A stretch of DNA of 64,000 bases, from NCBI GenBank assembly GCA_015680685.1, contig MNCI01030123.1, positions 1,035,522 through 1,099,521 of the forward strand, read 5' to 3'. This DNA is from Gnetum montanum. Taxonomy: Eukaryota > Streptophyta > Gnetopsida > Gnetales > Gnetaceae. Every line of letters begins with the position of its first letter. The stretch's first letter is position 1. The position numbers and the translations under genes are program-made. Under the pieces are notes generated by a model that worked only from the letters and a program-made list of their open reading frames with translations, ran no database searches and was not told the origin of the DNA. Shown here piece by piece: positions 12,004-27,000 of this stretch.

Positions 12004-15000
12004 CTGTCCAAAATAAAAATGTAAAACCTTAATTATGCTTTGCTTCATCCTGATGCACACGTAGATGAGTATACTTATAAGTGTGCTTCCTGTAGAATTC
12101 ATTGCAAATGTAAAAAGATTCAAGTCGAGCACACATGTATGAAAACTGAGAGCCTATTTTATTTTTGTATGCCAATGTCCATATGCACGTTGTTCAGACA
12201 AGCACAGCAAAAATTAATAATTTCCCGAGTCACATTTTCCGTACTCAACCAAATTGTTTTTGGGGATAAAATAATGCAACAGAAATATACAAACCTCAGG
12301 GACTTGATGTTAAATGAATGGTAACATTAAGCCTGCCAAGGGGAAATGGACGGGAACACAGAAGGGAGCGGAGCAGGGCGACCGGGCGCAGGCAGAGGCG
12401 GCATCCTGATGGATGGGGAAGTGGGCCTAATGGTGGGCTGCAGCGGGAGCAGCGGAGTGGGGACAGATGGGACCAAGGATGGTGGTGGCGGCCTGTTTGG
12501 GCACAATCAGAGGAGCCAAAAAGCGAGGAGTGGCAGGGCTGGCAGCTCAGGGTTGTTGGGACTGCCTCTACCGATGCAGGTGGTTAGCGTCCAGGGGATG
12601 GGGGAATCGAGGCTTGCTCAAGAACAAAGGGGGTTATGCAATTGCAGATTCAGCTGCCTAGTGAGGGGCTATGCACCTTGGTGCTTAGCCTCATCAGCAA
12701 GTTCGTGTCTGAGGGTGCATGGCATGGCCCTAGATGGACCATATTCAGCGGTGGGCAACCACAAGCTGGGGTTTGGAGGGAGTGCAGGTTTGCTGCTTGG
12801 CTGACAACCAACTTTTGTTTGTGTTTCAGTTGGGGACAAGGTGCTTTTTTGGGGCCCGTGGTTTGGTTTGGCTCTTGCACATTGGTGACCAGGGACTCAC
12901 CAGGATATTGATCTTTTCACCTAGGTGCCTATCTAGATTAGGCTCTTGGATCTCCCCTTGGAGTTATGGACGCCCGACTTCTTGAGAAGGCTGGCTGGGC
13001 TTTTTGGCAAATTCATCAAGTTTGACAAGTTCACCAAATCGATGGGCCATATGGGCTATGCCCAATTCTGTGTTTGGCGGTCTCTGGGGTCTGAAGACAA
13101 GGTGAACGAGGTGGTCAAGGGATGAAACACTTCGAGTCGAGTATGAGAACATCCTAACGGATATGATGGTAGCACGTGGAGAGGCTCCAATAACCGGATG
13201 CAAGGTTTGTAAAAAAAGCAATCACTCGACTGTGACGTACAAGGTCTATAAAAAGGCCCTGCCTCATAAGAGCAAGGAGTGGACTTTGGTTGGATAGGGT
13301 GGGTGGGCAGTGTAGTAGAGAGTTCCTTCCATGGCTCCGACTGTTTTGATGCGCCAGACTAATGAGCGAGGGCCCGTTTCAAGTGGTGTCGTGGATGGGC
13401 CTGTGCCAATCCCAAATTCAGAGGAGCCAGAGGGGTCTGTTTCGGATTTGGGGTCTTGTAGGCAAAGGCCGACATCTCCAATTGGGAGGTTGGGGAAGGG
13501 TTTTCCTACATCCCTTCAAAATGATCAAGGGGCAAACTTTCTGCCACTTGGAGATTGGGTTGGGGTTGTGCGGGGGTCACCTTTTCCAAAAATGGCAAAT
13601 GTCTTAGCAGCGAAGAGGGTAGTGTAGGGGGGCTTTCCCTGTTACCCTGGAGGCTGGGCAGATTGGGCAGTTGCTATCACTTGTGGCCCTAGTAAAATTA
13701 TGCAAGTTGAGATTAATTTAGGGTTGTAGCCTACCTTGAAGGAGATGTATAAGAAATGCTCAACTGATAAGCCATGAAGATACTATGTTGGAATTGCAGG
13801 GGCAAGGTACCCCCTATAAAAGAAATACCCTCTCAGATATTGTACAAAGGGAGGAATGTGATATAGTGTGCTTACAAAACACAAAGTTGTAGGACACAAG
13901 GGCCCACCTCCTATAGTGGCTGGGATGGCAAACCCACATGGTGTCCAATCGTGGAAAAGCAGGGGCTTTAGCAGTGTTGGTAAAGAGGCCATTCCAGCAA
14001 GTTGATTCCTTCACGTGGAGCATAACTATGCAGCTTTCTGAGGCTGACATGTGGCTTACAAACTTCTATGGTGCCCAGATCTAGGAAGAACAGTTGGAGG
14101 AGTTGTGGAGGATTGCAACACTCTTTGACCTATGGTTGGATCGTGGTTGACAATTTCAATCAACGCCTGTACACCTAGGAGAAAACGGGTAACAATATAA
14201 CAGAGTCACCAGGGAGTCTGCACTTTCTGAAATTCTTGCAGGAGCATGACTTGGTGGATGTGAAGCTCACTAGCTGCAAGTTTACCTAGCATAACCACTG
14301 CAAAGGAAAGGACTTGGTACTGTCTCAGATCGATCGTCTATAGGTTAGTACCCACATTGTGATGGAGTTTGAGATCTAGGTGGTGGGGAAAGAGAGACTA
14401 GCATCTAACCATTGGCCTCTCTGTTGTCATGTGGGGAGGCTAGTTAGGCCAAGCATTTCACCCTTCCAGTTTGAGAGATCTTGGTTGTTAATTCTTGGCT
14501 TAGGCCGTTGGTGGTGAAGATTTGGACAGCCTATCAATCTCCCATGGATCCTAAGGCTTTCTTGAAGGATGGTCTATACCACCTCAAACAGAATTCTCTT
14601 TTCGGGCTGGGCAAGTAGATCTCCTATCTCACTTGACATCTCTTTAGGCTAGACAAGGGATGGGAGAAGAGGTAGAAACTGAGGAACAGCTTGTTTTAGG
14701 GAATTGCAAGAGCTCAATGTGGAAGAAGAGACTTAATAGAATCAAGGGGCTAGAACTACTTGGCTACAAGAAGGGGAGGATCGAAACACGAAATTCTTCT
14801 TTGATGCTGCTAAGGCTAATTGTTCTGCCAAGGAGGTGGGGCTGACAATAAATGGGACTTCTTTGACTAGTCCTTAGCAAGTTGCCCAGGTATGCAGCAA
14901 TACTGGGCTAACATCTAGGAGTACATTAGGACTTCGTCAGTCTCAGGACCAATGGAGTCAGTCTTGGGGAAGACTGAGAATAAAACATTGTTGGAGCTAT

Positions 15001-18000
15001 TTTCTTTAAGGGAGTTGGAGGCAGCATTGGTGTCCATGAGATCGGATCCGGCTCCTGGATTGGATGGGTAGTTTGTTGAGTTTTTCCGGGAATTTGCCGA
15101 TGTTGGGGGAGAACTTATTGGATGCTTTCAACTTGATGCTATAGAGACAAGAAGTTCGTCACAAAATCAATTATTCCAAAATCATTCTCATACCTAAGGT
15201 TGCAGAGCCCTTCAGATGCCTCGCAGTTTCATCCCATTGGAGTGTGCAATACTTTGATTTTAATCTTTACGAAGATGTTGGTGCAGCATCTTGCTGCGTT
15301 GATGTTGTGCTTGGTTGGGAACAACTAGGCAGGATTCGTCAAAGGGAGATATCTCCATGATCAGGTAATTCTGCTTTAGAAGGTGATGCATTCAATTCAT
15401 CACTCTAGGTATTCGAGTATGTGTACCAAATTGGACATTAGGAAAGCATACGATATCATTAGTTAGGACACCTTGGCTGACATTATGGCATAGAAAGGGT
15501 TTGATCGTAAGTTCATTTCTCTGTGTATCCAACTTCAGGCTTCGAGGGCCTATTCGTTTGACATTGGTGGTCACATGCAGAGTTTTCCTTCCCTTGGGAG
15601 GGGACTGAGACAAGGGGACCCCCTTTCCCTATACCTGTTTATCATTGTGATGGATACATTGTAGGCATATTGCCAAGTTGAAGGGGTTCGGGGGCTAAAT
15701 GTTGTTGGGGTTTATTGCTTAACAGAGCATTATGCTAACAACGTGATGATATTCCCATGTGCTTCGGTTTTGCAAGCGCAGACCATCAACAAGGTGTTGG
15801 AAAGGATGGCTCAGGAGATTGGGTTGGAGGTGAATAAAGAAAAATACATGGTGCATCTGCCCCACAAGTCTAGCTTAGTTAAAGGGAGGATTTTGCAGGT
15901 GTTAAGGACACTCACTAGTACAAATCAAGATGTGTACTTGGGCCTCCCGATTTTTGCCTGGAACTAGAAAGAAACCTAGAGTACTCTTATTCGCAGGTTA
16001 AAACAAAGGGTGGAATAGTGGGCCACATGGTTTTTAACGCGAAAAGGCTAAATGTGACTTCCAAGATGCGCAGGTGTTTTTCACAGGGACTATTCCCAAA
16101 ACTGCTAGTGCATAGGTGCCTAAATCCGCTTTGCATCAAATCTAGCAAGAAGCAATGGAGGTGGTGGACCATTACTTCATCCAGTCATGCAACATGTGGA
16201 AACTGTAGGGGGTCCACTTCTCTTCCTTGATGTGTTTGAAACTTGGCCATAGAATTAATTTGCCTAGGTTTTTTCTTGCAGCGCTTTGGCTGCAGCATTA
16301 GGGGCACCATTCTAAGTTGATTCTTGCACTTTGAACCTCAGCTAGTCTGGTGGTTCCTAGGCCATTGAGGCCAGAGCCGCATGTAGTTTACAGCAAGAGA
16401 CAAGCATTGCAGGGAAGGGCTGTGGTCAACGATGTGGCTAGGGCTACGTTGGGGTCTACAGTGCCTTGAGGAGGGTTGGAGGAGTTGGAGCCAAAGTCCG
16501 AGAGGGTTGTTCATGACGCATTGAGGTTGCTAATGCTCAAGTTTGTCACCTGGAGGCAAGAAGGGGCTAGTGGAGGCAGCAAGGGAGAATGAGACTAAGG
16601 CAGAGGCTAAGGCAGCTAAGGCAGCTGAGGAGGCAACAGCACAAGCTAGGCAAGCAGAGAGGCATATTTGGGAGGCTAAATGGGAGGCTCAAGAACAAGA
16701 GTTTGCCTGACAGCAGTTGAGGATGGTAAAGCGCCGATTTGTAGAACAAGAAAAAGTGCTTCAACGAACCTAGGACCTAAAAGAGTCAACGCTGTGGGCT
16801 ACACAGGAGGATTTGTTGAGAGAGCAAGCCTGGCTGAGTTTTTACAGACAAAGCAACATAATGCTAAGAGGGAGCAGGCTGAACAAAAGCAGTGTGAACA
16901 AGAGTTGCATGAGGGTGAGGAGCTCCAAAGACATATTAATCGTACACATGAGAATGCGGTTCAAATGTGGTTGTGTTCTAGCAAGTGTCCATACCAGGTT
17001 ATGGACAATTGCTGTAATACGTCTTGGGGGGCACTTCACAGGCATATCCGATGGACTACAACTAAGCTTCACCCGGATGGAAAGGCTATGACAAAGGAAA
17101 TGCATGTAAGACCAAGGCTGCCAAGGAGTTTCAGCAAGCTGCTACATTCATCGATACTGAGAAGCATCAAACGGTGTTTGATGCTATTCATGCCCAGGTG
17201 CGAGCAACTTGTTCTTGTGAGCGACTGTCTAGACAGCTCTAGGTTTAGGTCGTTTGTGGGATGGTTGTTTTGGTTTCGTGGGATGGTTTTTATTAGCATC
17301 ATTGGGTCCAGGGTGGCTGTTGCTCGTGTTTGGGTGTAGGACAACCACACTTGATTTGGTCTGTCATGCAAAAACAAAAACAAAACAAAAGAGATGTTAG
17401 TGCCTGTAGACAATTAAAAGGTTGGGAACATGATGGAACATGTTTTGTTGCAGGAGTTTTGGGGGATGGGGTTGTCTCTCCCCTTCCTTGGCCCAGGGAA
17501 GGAGTGGGGGTGGTGGGGTGGTGTATTAACCCCAAGTTTTGCCTTTGTAGTTGGTGTGCAATCCCCGCCTTTGTAGTTGGTGTACAGTCCCCGTATTTGT
17601 AAATATTTTCTCTTATTAATACAATTTGGCCCAACCTTTACACAAAAAAATTGTTACACGAATGAAAGGTCAGAGACTAAGTCAAGTAGTCAGAATTCAA
17701 GAACTTTAAGTGGAAAACTGGGGAAGAGTTCAAAGCAAAATATGTCACTGACCTATAATCTATCCAATAGCAAAACTAAGGCTGGTAGCTGGCTATACAG
17801 CCACAGCAACACTAATGACGACTTTTTTAGAAGGAAATTGCAGAACCTGTCAGAGGCTCTCATGTGTGTTATCAGACCTGCAATCTCATACAGTTCAATA
17901 TGTTGGTCAATCAAAGCATTAGATTCAACATGTGCATGCAGCAGAGATGTAAATGCTCAGGTTCATGTTCAGTATCACTAAAAAGAAATAGAATCAACAA

Positions 18001-21000
18001 AATCTTTTATTAGGAAAAGTTTGAGAGTAGCACCTGCAGATGAAAAGATTTAAGGAAAGTCATATCAAACGGTTTGGTGGATGTGTAGAAAGACCCAGAG
18101 AATGCACCTTTAGAAAAGGCTGGTTAATTGAAGTAGAGGAATACAACAGAAGCAGACCTAATTATACTTGGTATGCAAAACAAGAAGAAATCCAAGATCT
18201 GGGAATCAATGTCAATTTGGCTCTTAACAGAGATGACTGCCAGAAAAAGTTCATACAATCAACACCATATGACTCCATGTAGTTGGGACAAGGTTAGGAT
18301 GATGATGATGATGATTGAATGCTCTAGCAAAAGAGCCTAATCCTTATTTTAGCATTAATGAGAAAATTGTAGTATCAAATACATAGTAATTAATGCGGGT
18401 CACAAGACATCTATGTTTCACACCAGTTGAGAACGTTGCAACACTTGAACACTGGTACGAGGGCTATTTTGTGGAGGCAAGTCTGCAGCTTCAGTGCATG
18501 CATTCAGCTCTTCTATATTAAATATGATATTTTTACTAATTTATAAAAAGGAAAAAATAGGGGCTGCGTGCTTGGCAATCTGATGTGCTTTAGTCTTTAA
18601 AACTTGTTTTATGAAGGTTCAAACTGTACTTCTATTTTGATTTTTTTTAATTCCAAATCTGAAGTCGAGTTTAAACTTTCCGTTCCACAAAATCGTTTCC
18701 AGACATATTTTGAACATGTTAGAAGCATACATAGTACAATGTGTTTGGGTGGTATTCCCCTGCAGTTGGCCCATTCGGGAACGTATGGAATGACGAAATT
18801 TTCGAGGGGGCACACTCCTGTACAACACTGCAAAAAGCTTTATACTGAAACCAAAAGTTTTAAAGTATAGTTTAAAATGACTTTTCAGCAGAGTACCGCA
18901 CAAGTACTTCATTGCTAAAGAAAATACAAAGCACTTTCATTTCAAACATAGATAAAAAATATAACTGCGGCAGCTTACTCATTTAATATTGCAACAATGT
19001 TATCTCTTGTGCGGCAAAGGAGAGCAATATTCTCTTGTATCTGTTTATCAAAAATAATAGCAATCTAAGTATTACACGCTCAGAATATGATAATGAATCC
19101 AAACAACAAAAATCTAAAAGCTTTTTAAGAAAATCTGTTTACAGAAGCATTATAAACGTTCTAAAAATGTATCAGTTAATGATAATGTCAAAACACTGCT
19201 GACAGAAAATAGTTGCTTTGGCAAGAAAGATATCAATTTCGGATATTAATGCACTAAAATACAATCGAAAAATATTGACCCGCAGTGTCTACTTAAATAA
19301 ATATGAAATTCTCCAACTGAAAAAACAAACTGAATTCTGTCCATCAGATGCAAATAGTTACCTTACAGATAAAATTTCAGCTTTATTAATGTTACCAAAG
19401 AGGCAGAGTATTATTTGATTCTGAAATAATATGACAAGCAAACAGAGAAAAACCTTTCAAGTAATACTTAAACAGTAATGAAGTAGTTACAAAAGATACA
19501 ACTAATATTGTGTTACTAATACTTAAACAGTAATGAAGTAGTTACAAAAGATACAACTAATATTGTGTTACTAATACTTAAACAGTAATGAAGTAGTTAC
19601 AAAAGATACAACTAATATTGTGTTACTAATACTTAAACAGTAATGAAGTAGTTACAAAAGATACAACTAATATTGAGTTACTGATCAGTGATCATAAAGT
19701 CAGTGAGGCGTAGCTCACTTGGTTAAAGCATGTGGCTTGTGATTTGCAAGGTGCAGCTTTAACTCTAAGCGGGTATGCTGAAACACATGCCAACATAGGG
19801 GCATGGTAAAAAAAAAATATGTTAAGGCTACTGCAACAAGTAGACAGCTGGCCATAAAAAATCATCTCATTATTAAATCCGTCACCTACCTATACGGTCA
19901 ACCCATATAGATGGGATAAAGGCACCATGATGATGAATTCATGCTAGGCATTAGTTGCCATGATTCTAAAATGCTACCTGTTCTTTTGTAACAGATATAT
20001 GTATAACTATTGATTTTCAGCACCCATCATGTTGATTGAAAATCACCAAAGATACCCCATTAGTTGAACTGTTTCTATAATGGCATTGGTATTCCAATGG
20101 CATAAGATATCTCAAGTCTAGTGTCCGTAATATAAATCAAGTGTCACACCCCAGGATTTTACAAGGATTAAGAAACTGGAATTATCAAATTATATGTAAA
20201 TGCTCTATCACTCTTTGAAGATTCCTTCAATTTTTGATATCTTGCTTATTGCGCTTTTCTATCTAATTCCTCCCTTTATTCGATTAAAGATGATGACTCC
20301 TTCGGTTTTTGATATCTTGCTTATTGTGATTTTCTATCTAATTCCTCCCTTTGTTCGATTAATGATGATGACGTAGTTATGTTAACCATTTTGGTTTATC
20401 GATTGTGAGCGACAGACAGTGGAGAGAAGGCTTTTCTTCATTTTCAACAAGCAACTAATTTTGTTGCTTCTAAACCTCTGCCGGCAATCCTGGACCGGTT
20501 CCACTTCAAACTGAACTGTAGATACTCGTGTTCCTCTCTACCCCACCACATGTAGAGGGGTTGGTTTTTTGTTTTGTGGCAGTTGGCTTTGGCCTGTGTG
20601 CGTTTGGTTTTTCAGTCTAGGTTGGCTCTTCCCCATGGGGGTGTGTGGGTTCAGGGTCCTTAAAGAGGCCTTTTTGGTGTTGGGGTGCCTCTTTTCAGGG
20701 AAAGTTCTCTCCCCGGTTTTTGGAATGGGGTTTTCTCTGTACATATGTTGAATTAATTGAATTTACCTAACCCTTTTCCCAAAAAAAAAAGGAAAAAAAT
20801 CCATTTTGGTTTATCTAGCCCTCTTTGATAGTTTTATTGGTTAAACTTTGCTTGTTAATTCTATAATTGTGTTGTATTCAGTTCCTATTGTTGTTTAATT
20901 CTGTATTCTTTACCTTATATTTCCTAGTTGTACTTATATTTTCACCTGGCTTAGCATAATTTTTTAGTGTTAGATTGCTTAACTTAATTGTTTACTATTC

Positions 21001-24000
21001 TCTTTCCAAGCATGTGAGATATTTTATTTTATATTTTTAAATACAAAACCTTCCATGAGATTTGGCAAGGTTTTACAACCAGCCAACAACCTAACACTAA
21101 CCCTCCTCCTTTCGTATCCAAGATTGGGAATGTTGGACAGTGAAAAAGAGGCATGAACAATAAATCAGTGTGGCAAAAATAAAAAGACTTCAATGGATGT
21201 TGAATGTTACCAGAAGGGATAAACTACATAATACAAATATCAGAGGAAAATTTGTAGTGGTTTTTATTTCAGATAAGCTACAAGAATGGTAGCTTAAATG
21301 ATTTGGACATGGGCAAAGAAGATCAAACAATGAGCCTAACAAAAAAGATTACTACCTTGCTGTTTCAAGAAAGCCACTGCAAGGAAGACTAAAGAAGACA
21401 TGAGAAAAAACAATCAAATATGATTTGAAGAAACTGTGAATAAACAAAGATCCAGGCAAATGGCAAAAAAGAATTCATGTAGCCAACCTTGGGACATGCC
21501 TATTGGTACATGCCTAGGATGATGATGATGATGTACAAAACCTTATATTGTTTGCTTATATTTATACATTTTAGTGTACTCAAATAACATGCTTTCTTAT
21601 ATTCAAACCCTTTTTATTTCTTGTGATTTATAATATCTTTATGATGAGCTAACCAGATATCTTTCGTGGGGCAAATCTCAGATTTTGACCCCTGGTGTGG
21701 TGTAGTATCTCTAAAGAATTGGCATTTTTGTTTAAATATTCATGTGAAGCTTGAACCACAAATCTCAACATTATGACTTCCATGATTGATTTATATTTAA
21801 TTTTTTAATAATTCTACGGTTGCCTTGTGTATATTTTATTTGTGATATTTCCATTGTTTTCTAATAATCTATAGCTAGGTTAAGGTTACTTTTTGGGTAT
21901 AGCTAGCCCATTAGCTAGCTGTAGTATTTTATTTTACTTTATTTTTGAAGCCAGTATTGTATTGGATTTAAAATTTAAAATTTATTTATTTTAAGAAACT
22001 ATTTCCTAGTCTTGAAACCTTAGATCTAAACCTCTCATATTGTGTGATTGTGAATCTTTGTAGCCTTGGAGGGAGATTCCACCAATCAGAAGAGAAAGGA
22101 GCTCTTCATTAGCCACCTAAGCTATCTTGGCATAGGATAATCTGTATCCATTGCATCAAGATTCCAAAATCATGCTATTACATCCCTTCTAGAGATAGTG
22201 GATATGACAGTATGATTATGATTCATATATTGTGTGTGGTCTTGGTGGGTTATTGAGGATGAGTTAGTTTGTTATAATTGCGCTTTATATGTTATGATAC
22301 TTTAGTCTTTATGTATGATTATGATGTCTTTACATGCTTAACTAACATGATTATGTACACTAGCCTTGTGTTATGTGTTAGAGAGTTGATGTGCCTGGCA
22401 ATGATGTTAGATTGGCATACAAGAGCAACTATTCAGTATGTATTTATGCTTGATGTGTGATTTTGGTGTCTATACGTTTGAACTGTAACATTATGTTGTG
22501 TGGTGTTTACATTTGAACTGTAGCATTATGTTGTGTGGTGTTTAGATATAATTGTAGCATGTGAATGTGTAGAGCATTTGATATGGATCTCGTAAGTTCA
22601 AATGAATTTTGATTCAAAGTGTGTTTGATATACATGTGAAGTGTGGATTATTAATTAAGGAAGGGAAAATTGAAATGAACTTATAAAAAATAATAAAAGT
22701 AAAGTGAAATCGGATTTTGCATGTGACATGAAAAAAAAATATATCTTCACCGTGCTTTCTTTTCCACCACCAAAAGAAAACACCACTGCCTTTTGCTTAC
22801 CTATAGCATTTGGGTTTCTTTTTTTCTCTATTCATACAAACAGAAACCATATTGGAGCTTCTTCTTCATTGTTTCTTCAATTTTCTTCCATTTCCCACTT
22901 TCTTTCCAAAATTTTAGATTTGTGAAAGGATTTTGCTTGCAATGTGGGTACTTGGGGAAGATAGTTAAAAGATCAAGTTTGGCCGTATTGTTTTGCAAAT
23001 TTCCTAAAAATTTACAGTTTTGGTTGCAGATTGTTTATGAATAAATATGCAATGTATAAAATGATGTGAACTTATGATGTGAACTTATGGAATAGTAGAT
23101 ATGAGGCTGGATAAGACTAGCATTGTTTGAATATTATATTTTATGGGCCTGTTGCATGGGAGTTTCAATTATCACTAGCTGTAATTAAATATTATTATTT
23201 ATTATTTTATTAATTAAACTTTAAACATACATAACTTTGCTTCCATGAGGTGAAATTAGGGTCATTGGGATCATCTTGGGACATACTTTCTAATCGTGAA
23301 ATTTGCTCTCTTTTGGCATATATCATCCTAGAGCTTTCAATAGTGGTTGTTTTTACATAATTATATATAATTCAAGACGTATGGTTGTGACGCGAAATTT
23401 TGTTTTGTCAAGTTGTGGTATTGTTTTCATGGCATGAATGTGTTGTTAGGTGTGGATGTATGTGGTCAGTCTATGTTTTTTTTTTTTTAATGTGTTGTGC
23501 TTGTGAGACATTGGCTTAAGCTAGCTTGGATTTGTACATGTCTTCACAACGACACTTGTAGTGGTCCTTGGCAGGTGATGCTAGCAAAAGGGTGTGGACC
23601 GATTGGTGATGAGGCACCTTGGAGGCAGTTATAGATTGACCCTCACTGTGATGCATCAATGAGGCTCTTGTCTCAAGCCTCATCCTCAAAGTGTGAAAGC
23701 GTAGGTGTGTTCATCCCTACAGCTAGTATGTGGCATAGGTGTATTTGTCCCTATGGTCAATCCTCCAAAATGCTAGTGGTTGCAAACCATAGTTTGAAAA
23801 ACCCTAGCACAAGTTGGGTAAATAAAAGACTAATAAAAGACCTACAAGCGATGGCTATTTCTAAGTACTTATGTTAATGTTTCACATGCTACACTAAGTG
23901 TGGATATGCTAGCGACCACATGGGTAAGGTGCATATGATGGTATTGATTTGTGAATTATAGCATTGATAATATATCTTATGATTGATCTATGTCTGTGTG

Positions 24001-27000
24001 ATCCATGTGTTGTGTGATGGTATGGAGTGGGTATGATGGCATGGGTATGATAGTGGAGATGCATGTGGTGTGGTGTAATGGATGTATGATTGATTATGTT
24101 AGATAGTGATTATGATTGACTATGTGATAGCCATCTGTTCACTTTAGTAAGGATTATGCCATTGCTTTGTGTAATATCGTATATATATGTGTTGCTTAAA
24201 TCATGCACAACACTGACAACTGATGTAGGTTGCCTTCTACAGAATTCCTTTCCTCTAGTGCAACACTTGTTGACCATCTAGCAGGAGAAGTGTAAAGGCT
24301 TCCCACTCAATTTTATACTGACTTTATTTATACTGACTTTATTTAGTTACAACTAGAAGCCGTAGGGGTACATGTGAGCATTGAAAGAGAGCAAAGGAGA
24401 AGGAAATTTTCTAGTATTGGTTGATGTATGTTTCCATGTACAATATTGTGGACTATTCATATTTGTATGACCCTCATTATACTCTTACATATATGATGAC
24501 GTTTATGTTTTGCATCCTGTGAAAGCAGGACCGATTTTTGGTTTATGTAAAGACATGCAGCTTTACAAAATGAAACGTATGATTAGTTTTTGGTTTGGCA
24601 TGGATTTTTATGCAATTTGAACTTCCATTATACACACACCAGTGGTGCCTGAAAATACATTAAGAATAAATCACTCGACTATATATATATATATATATTC
24701 TTAATGTATATTCGAGTGATTATTGAAAGCATAGAACAATCAAGCTGCAAGATGGGTTAAGTTATCTTAGGGTTAGGATATTTGCAAAATCGAACCCACC
24801 CACTAAAACCACCAAACTTAGTGGTGCTCTTTATATAGGTCAACAATAATTTGAAACATGTAAACTGTAATATTAACGAATAACCTACACATCACTGATT
24901 AACAATGGTTTCAGTATTACTGAGTTCACCTAATTCTGATGTTCGGAACCATAATGCTGGAGCCAAGGCTATGCACGTACAAAGAAACACAATAATACAT
25001 AGATATGTTGGAATATCAACAAACTTCACATTCATAGGGAAAATCCAGTGATAAGCAATCAAGATTATCTAAAAGTATGTAAAACCTGATCGAAGCTTCT
25101 GGCAGAAACTTGAAGTTGCATTCTTAATGTAAAAGATGTCCAAATGGTTAAATATAAAACACTGTTTGAAGACAAGTTGTCTATATGATTGTTATAATAT
25201 TAGCTCTAAAAATAATACCAAAGTGCTCAAACGGTGTGCTGGTATTCAAATTTCAGACAAAACAACATCCCCACAAAGAAACGTAGAGATGAAATTCAGA
25301 CAGATTCTTCTAACAGAGTCACACAAAAAAAAATGAAGAATTAGATAATCACACCCACAAAATGAGCATTCAGAATGTAAACCTAAATAAGAAAGATGCA
25401 CCCCTTTAGGTAATCCATAATGCAGGATGGATCATAATCAGAAAATTTTTCTTGTAAGCTAGCAAAGCTTTCCACAACTGTTTGAGATGTCTACTGATTG
25501 AGAATTGCAAGGCCTACTTGCAATTGAGAATTTGTCTAATAATCTAAGAATTTAAGATGTTTCAATGTTTATAAAACCTTGTATAACAAGTAAGCAACTA
25601 AGCACTTTAAAAATGGTAGTTTAATATTTTGGTTCCCTTTTTTCTAGTTATAAAATAAATTTTCTTTAAAGATACTCTGGATGATCTTTTTCCTTTTTCC
25701 TTTTTGTTATTATATAAAAAGAAAGTATATCAATAAAATAAGATTTAAAGTACAATGAGATGATTCTTCGGATGTTAACAATCAACCAAGTATATAGATC
25801 AAATATCTAATGAAAAGATTAAAAATAAAATAACCAGCTCAAGGTACCAATCTAACCTTAGCTTCAAAAATAAAAATTATAATTGTGTAAAGCTCAAAGA
25901 CTCAGGTAGTCAAATCCCATTTTGTGTTATCACATTTTGTTTCCAATCTTTTTGCTGCCAACCACCATTCTCTATCTAGATTAATTTGTCCCTTAAAAGT
26001 TCATTAACTTCTTTTCAGTATGAATCATGTTTAATCGGTATATTAAATGATGCCTAATAGGTTCAATCTCCAGAGGTAATAGATTTAACAGTAACATCCA
26101 AGTCCATTTCTTTCAGACTTTTAACATTAAGAACAGATTGTTGGAATTATCATAGGGGCAATCTAGTTATGATCTCGTTATGGGGCCAAGCTTGAGCACC
26201 GATTCCTATATGTATTCCGATTCTAGCTAATAAAAATCGAAGATGTTTTCTATCAATTCCACCATCTTCTCCTCCAACGGATTTTCTAAGTTATCATTCT
26301 CATGTTTTTCACATGTACTTTTCAAGCCCAACATATATGCCACAACATAGGCATCATAAAAATAGATGCATTTCAATTGCAAAAACAAATGAGCACTTGC
26401 AAAACTGTGATATGTAGGCCTGCATCAGCCAAGGCAGAGACATATTAAGAATTCTTTTAAAAATAGCCTAATTAGGATTTTTTTTTTCCTTTTTGAGGAA
26501 GGGACAGGATTTATTAAAATGTCAAATATTTACAAACCAGGCCAGAGAGGCCATCAATAATCAGAAAAACAAAAAGAGTCCGGCAGTCTCTAACCACCAG
26601 GAATCCAGCCCCACCCAAAAATACCCAAAAGTGCAGAATGGCCGGTGCCAAAGCATCCCACAAGTCAATCACCTACTTATAAAGGCCACAGACTCCCTAG
26701 TGACCTACATCGAACAACCTCCAAACCCCCAGACCTCCAACCACCAAATTCTTCTATTATATCAATGCCTTCGAAACCTTGTAGCCTTACACAGACCTCC
26801 AACCACCAAATTCTTCTATTATATCAATGTCTTCGAAACCTTGTAGCCTTACACAGACAATGCCACAGGGACACCCCGGCAACACAAAACCAAACCCCCC
26901 CACCCCCCACAAAACCTTCCCTCATCCCTCAACACCCACCAGGCCTTGCCCCCCAAGAGCAGCCTATCCTTCGTCGCTTTCTTGGTCTGCCCCACCCTGT

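Larger units (their letters stand above)
12320..17650 (+). mobile_element. Family A LINE copy E2 in intron 6
   Basis: Collinear with E1: ORF1, ORF2, 3' module, GT-rich 3' UTR and an A tail at 17644-17650. The RT C-terminal part joins the 3' module directly near 16050, so about 1.1 kb, including zf-RVT, is missing relative to E3. The 3' end (CCCCGTATTTGTAAATATTT, then A-rich) matches E4. It is antisense to the host gene. Confidence 0.8.
12004..18978 (-). other. Intron 6 of the DUF3755 gene
   Basis: 6975 nt, almost wholly made of family A copy E2 (12.32-17.65 kb) and an RTE 3' fragment (18.03-18.32 kb), both antisense to the gene. Confidence 0.85.

Noticed and set aside
19463-19682. CRISPR-like array
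   Set aside because: Units are directly adjacent with no spacers and lie in a plant intron; it is a simple tandem repeat.
19701-19780. Functional tRNA gene
   Set aside because: The A-box is good but the B-box is degraded and no acceptor stem closes; a SINE head fits better.
22704-23044. Small ORFs of 73 and 83 codons
   Set aside because: T-rich frames giving Phe/Ser runs, with no recognisable features.
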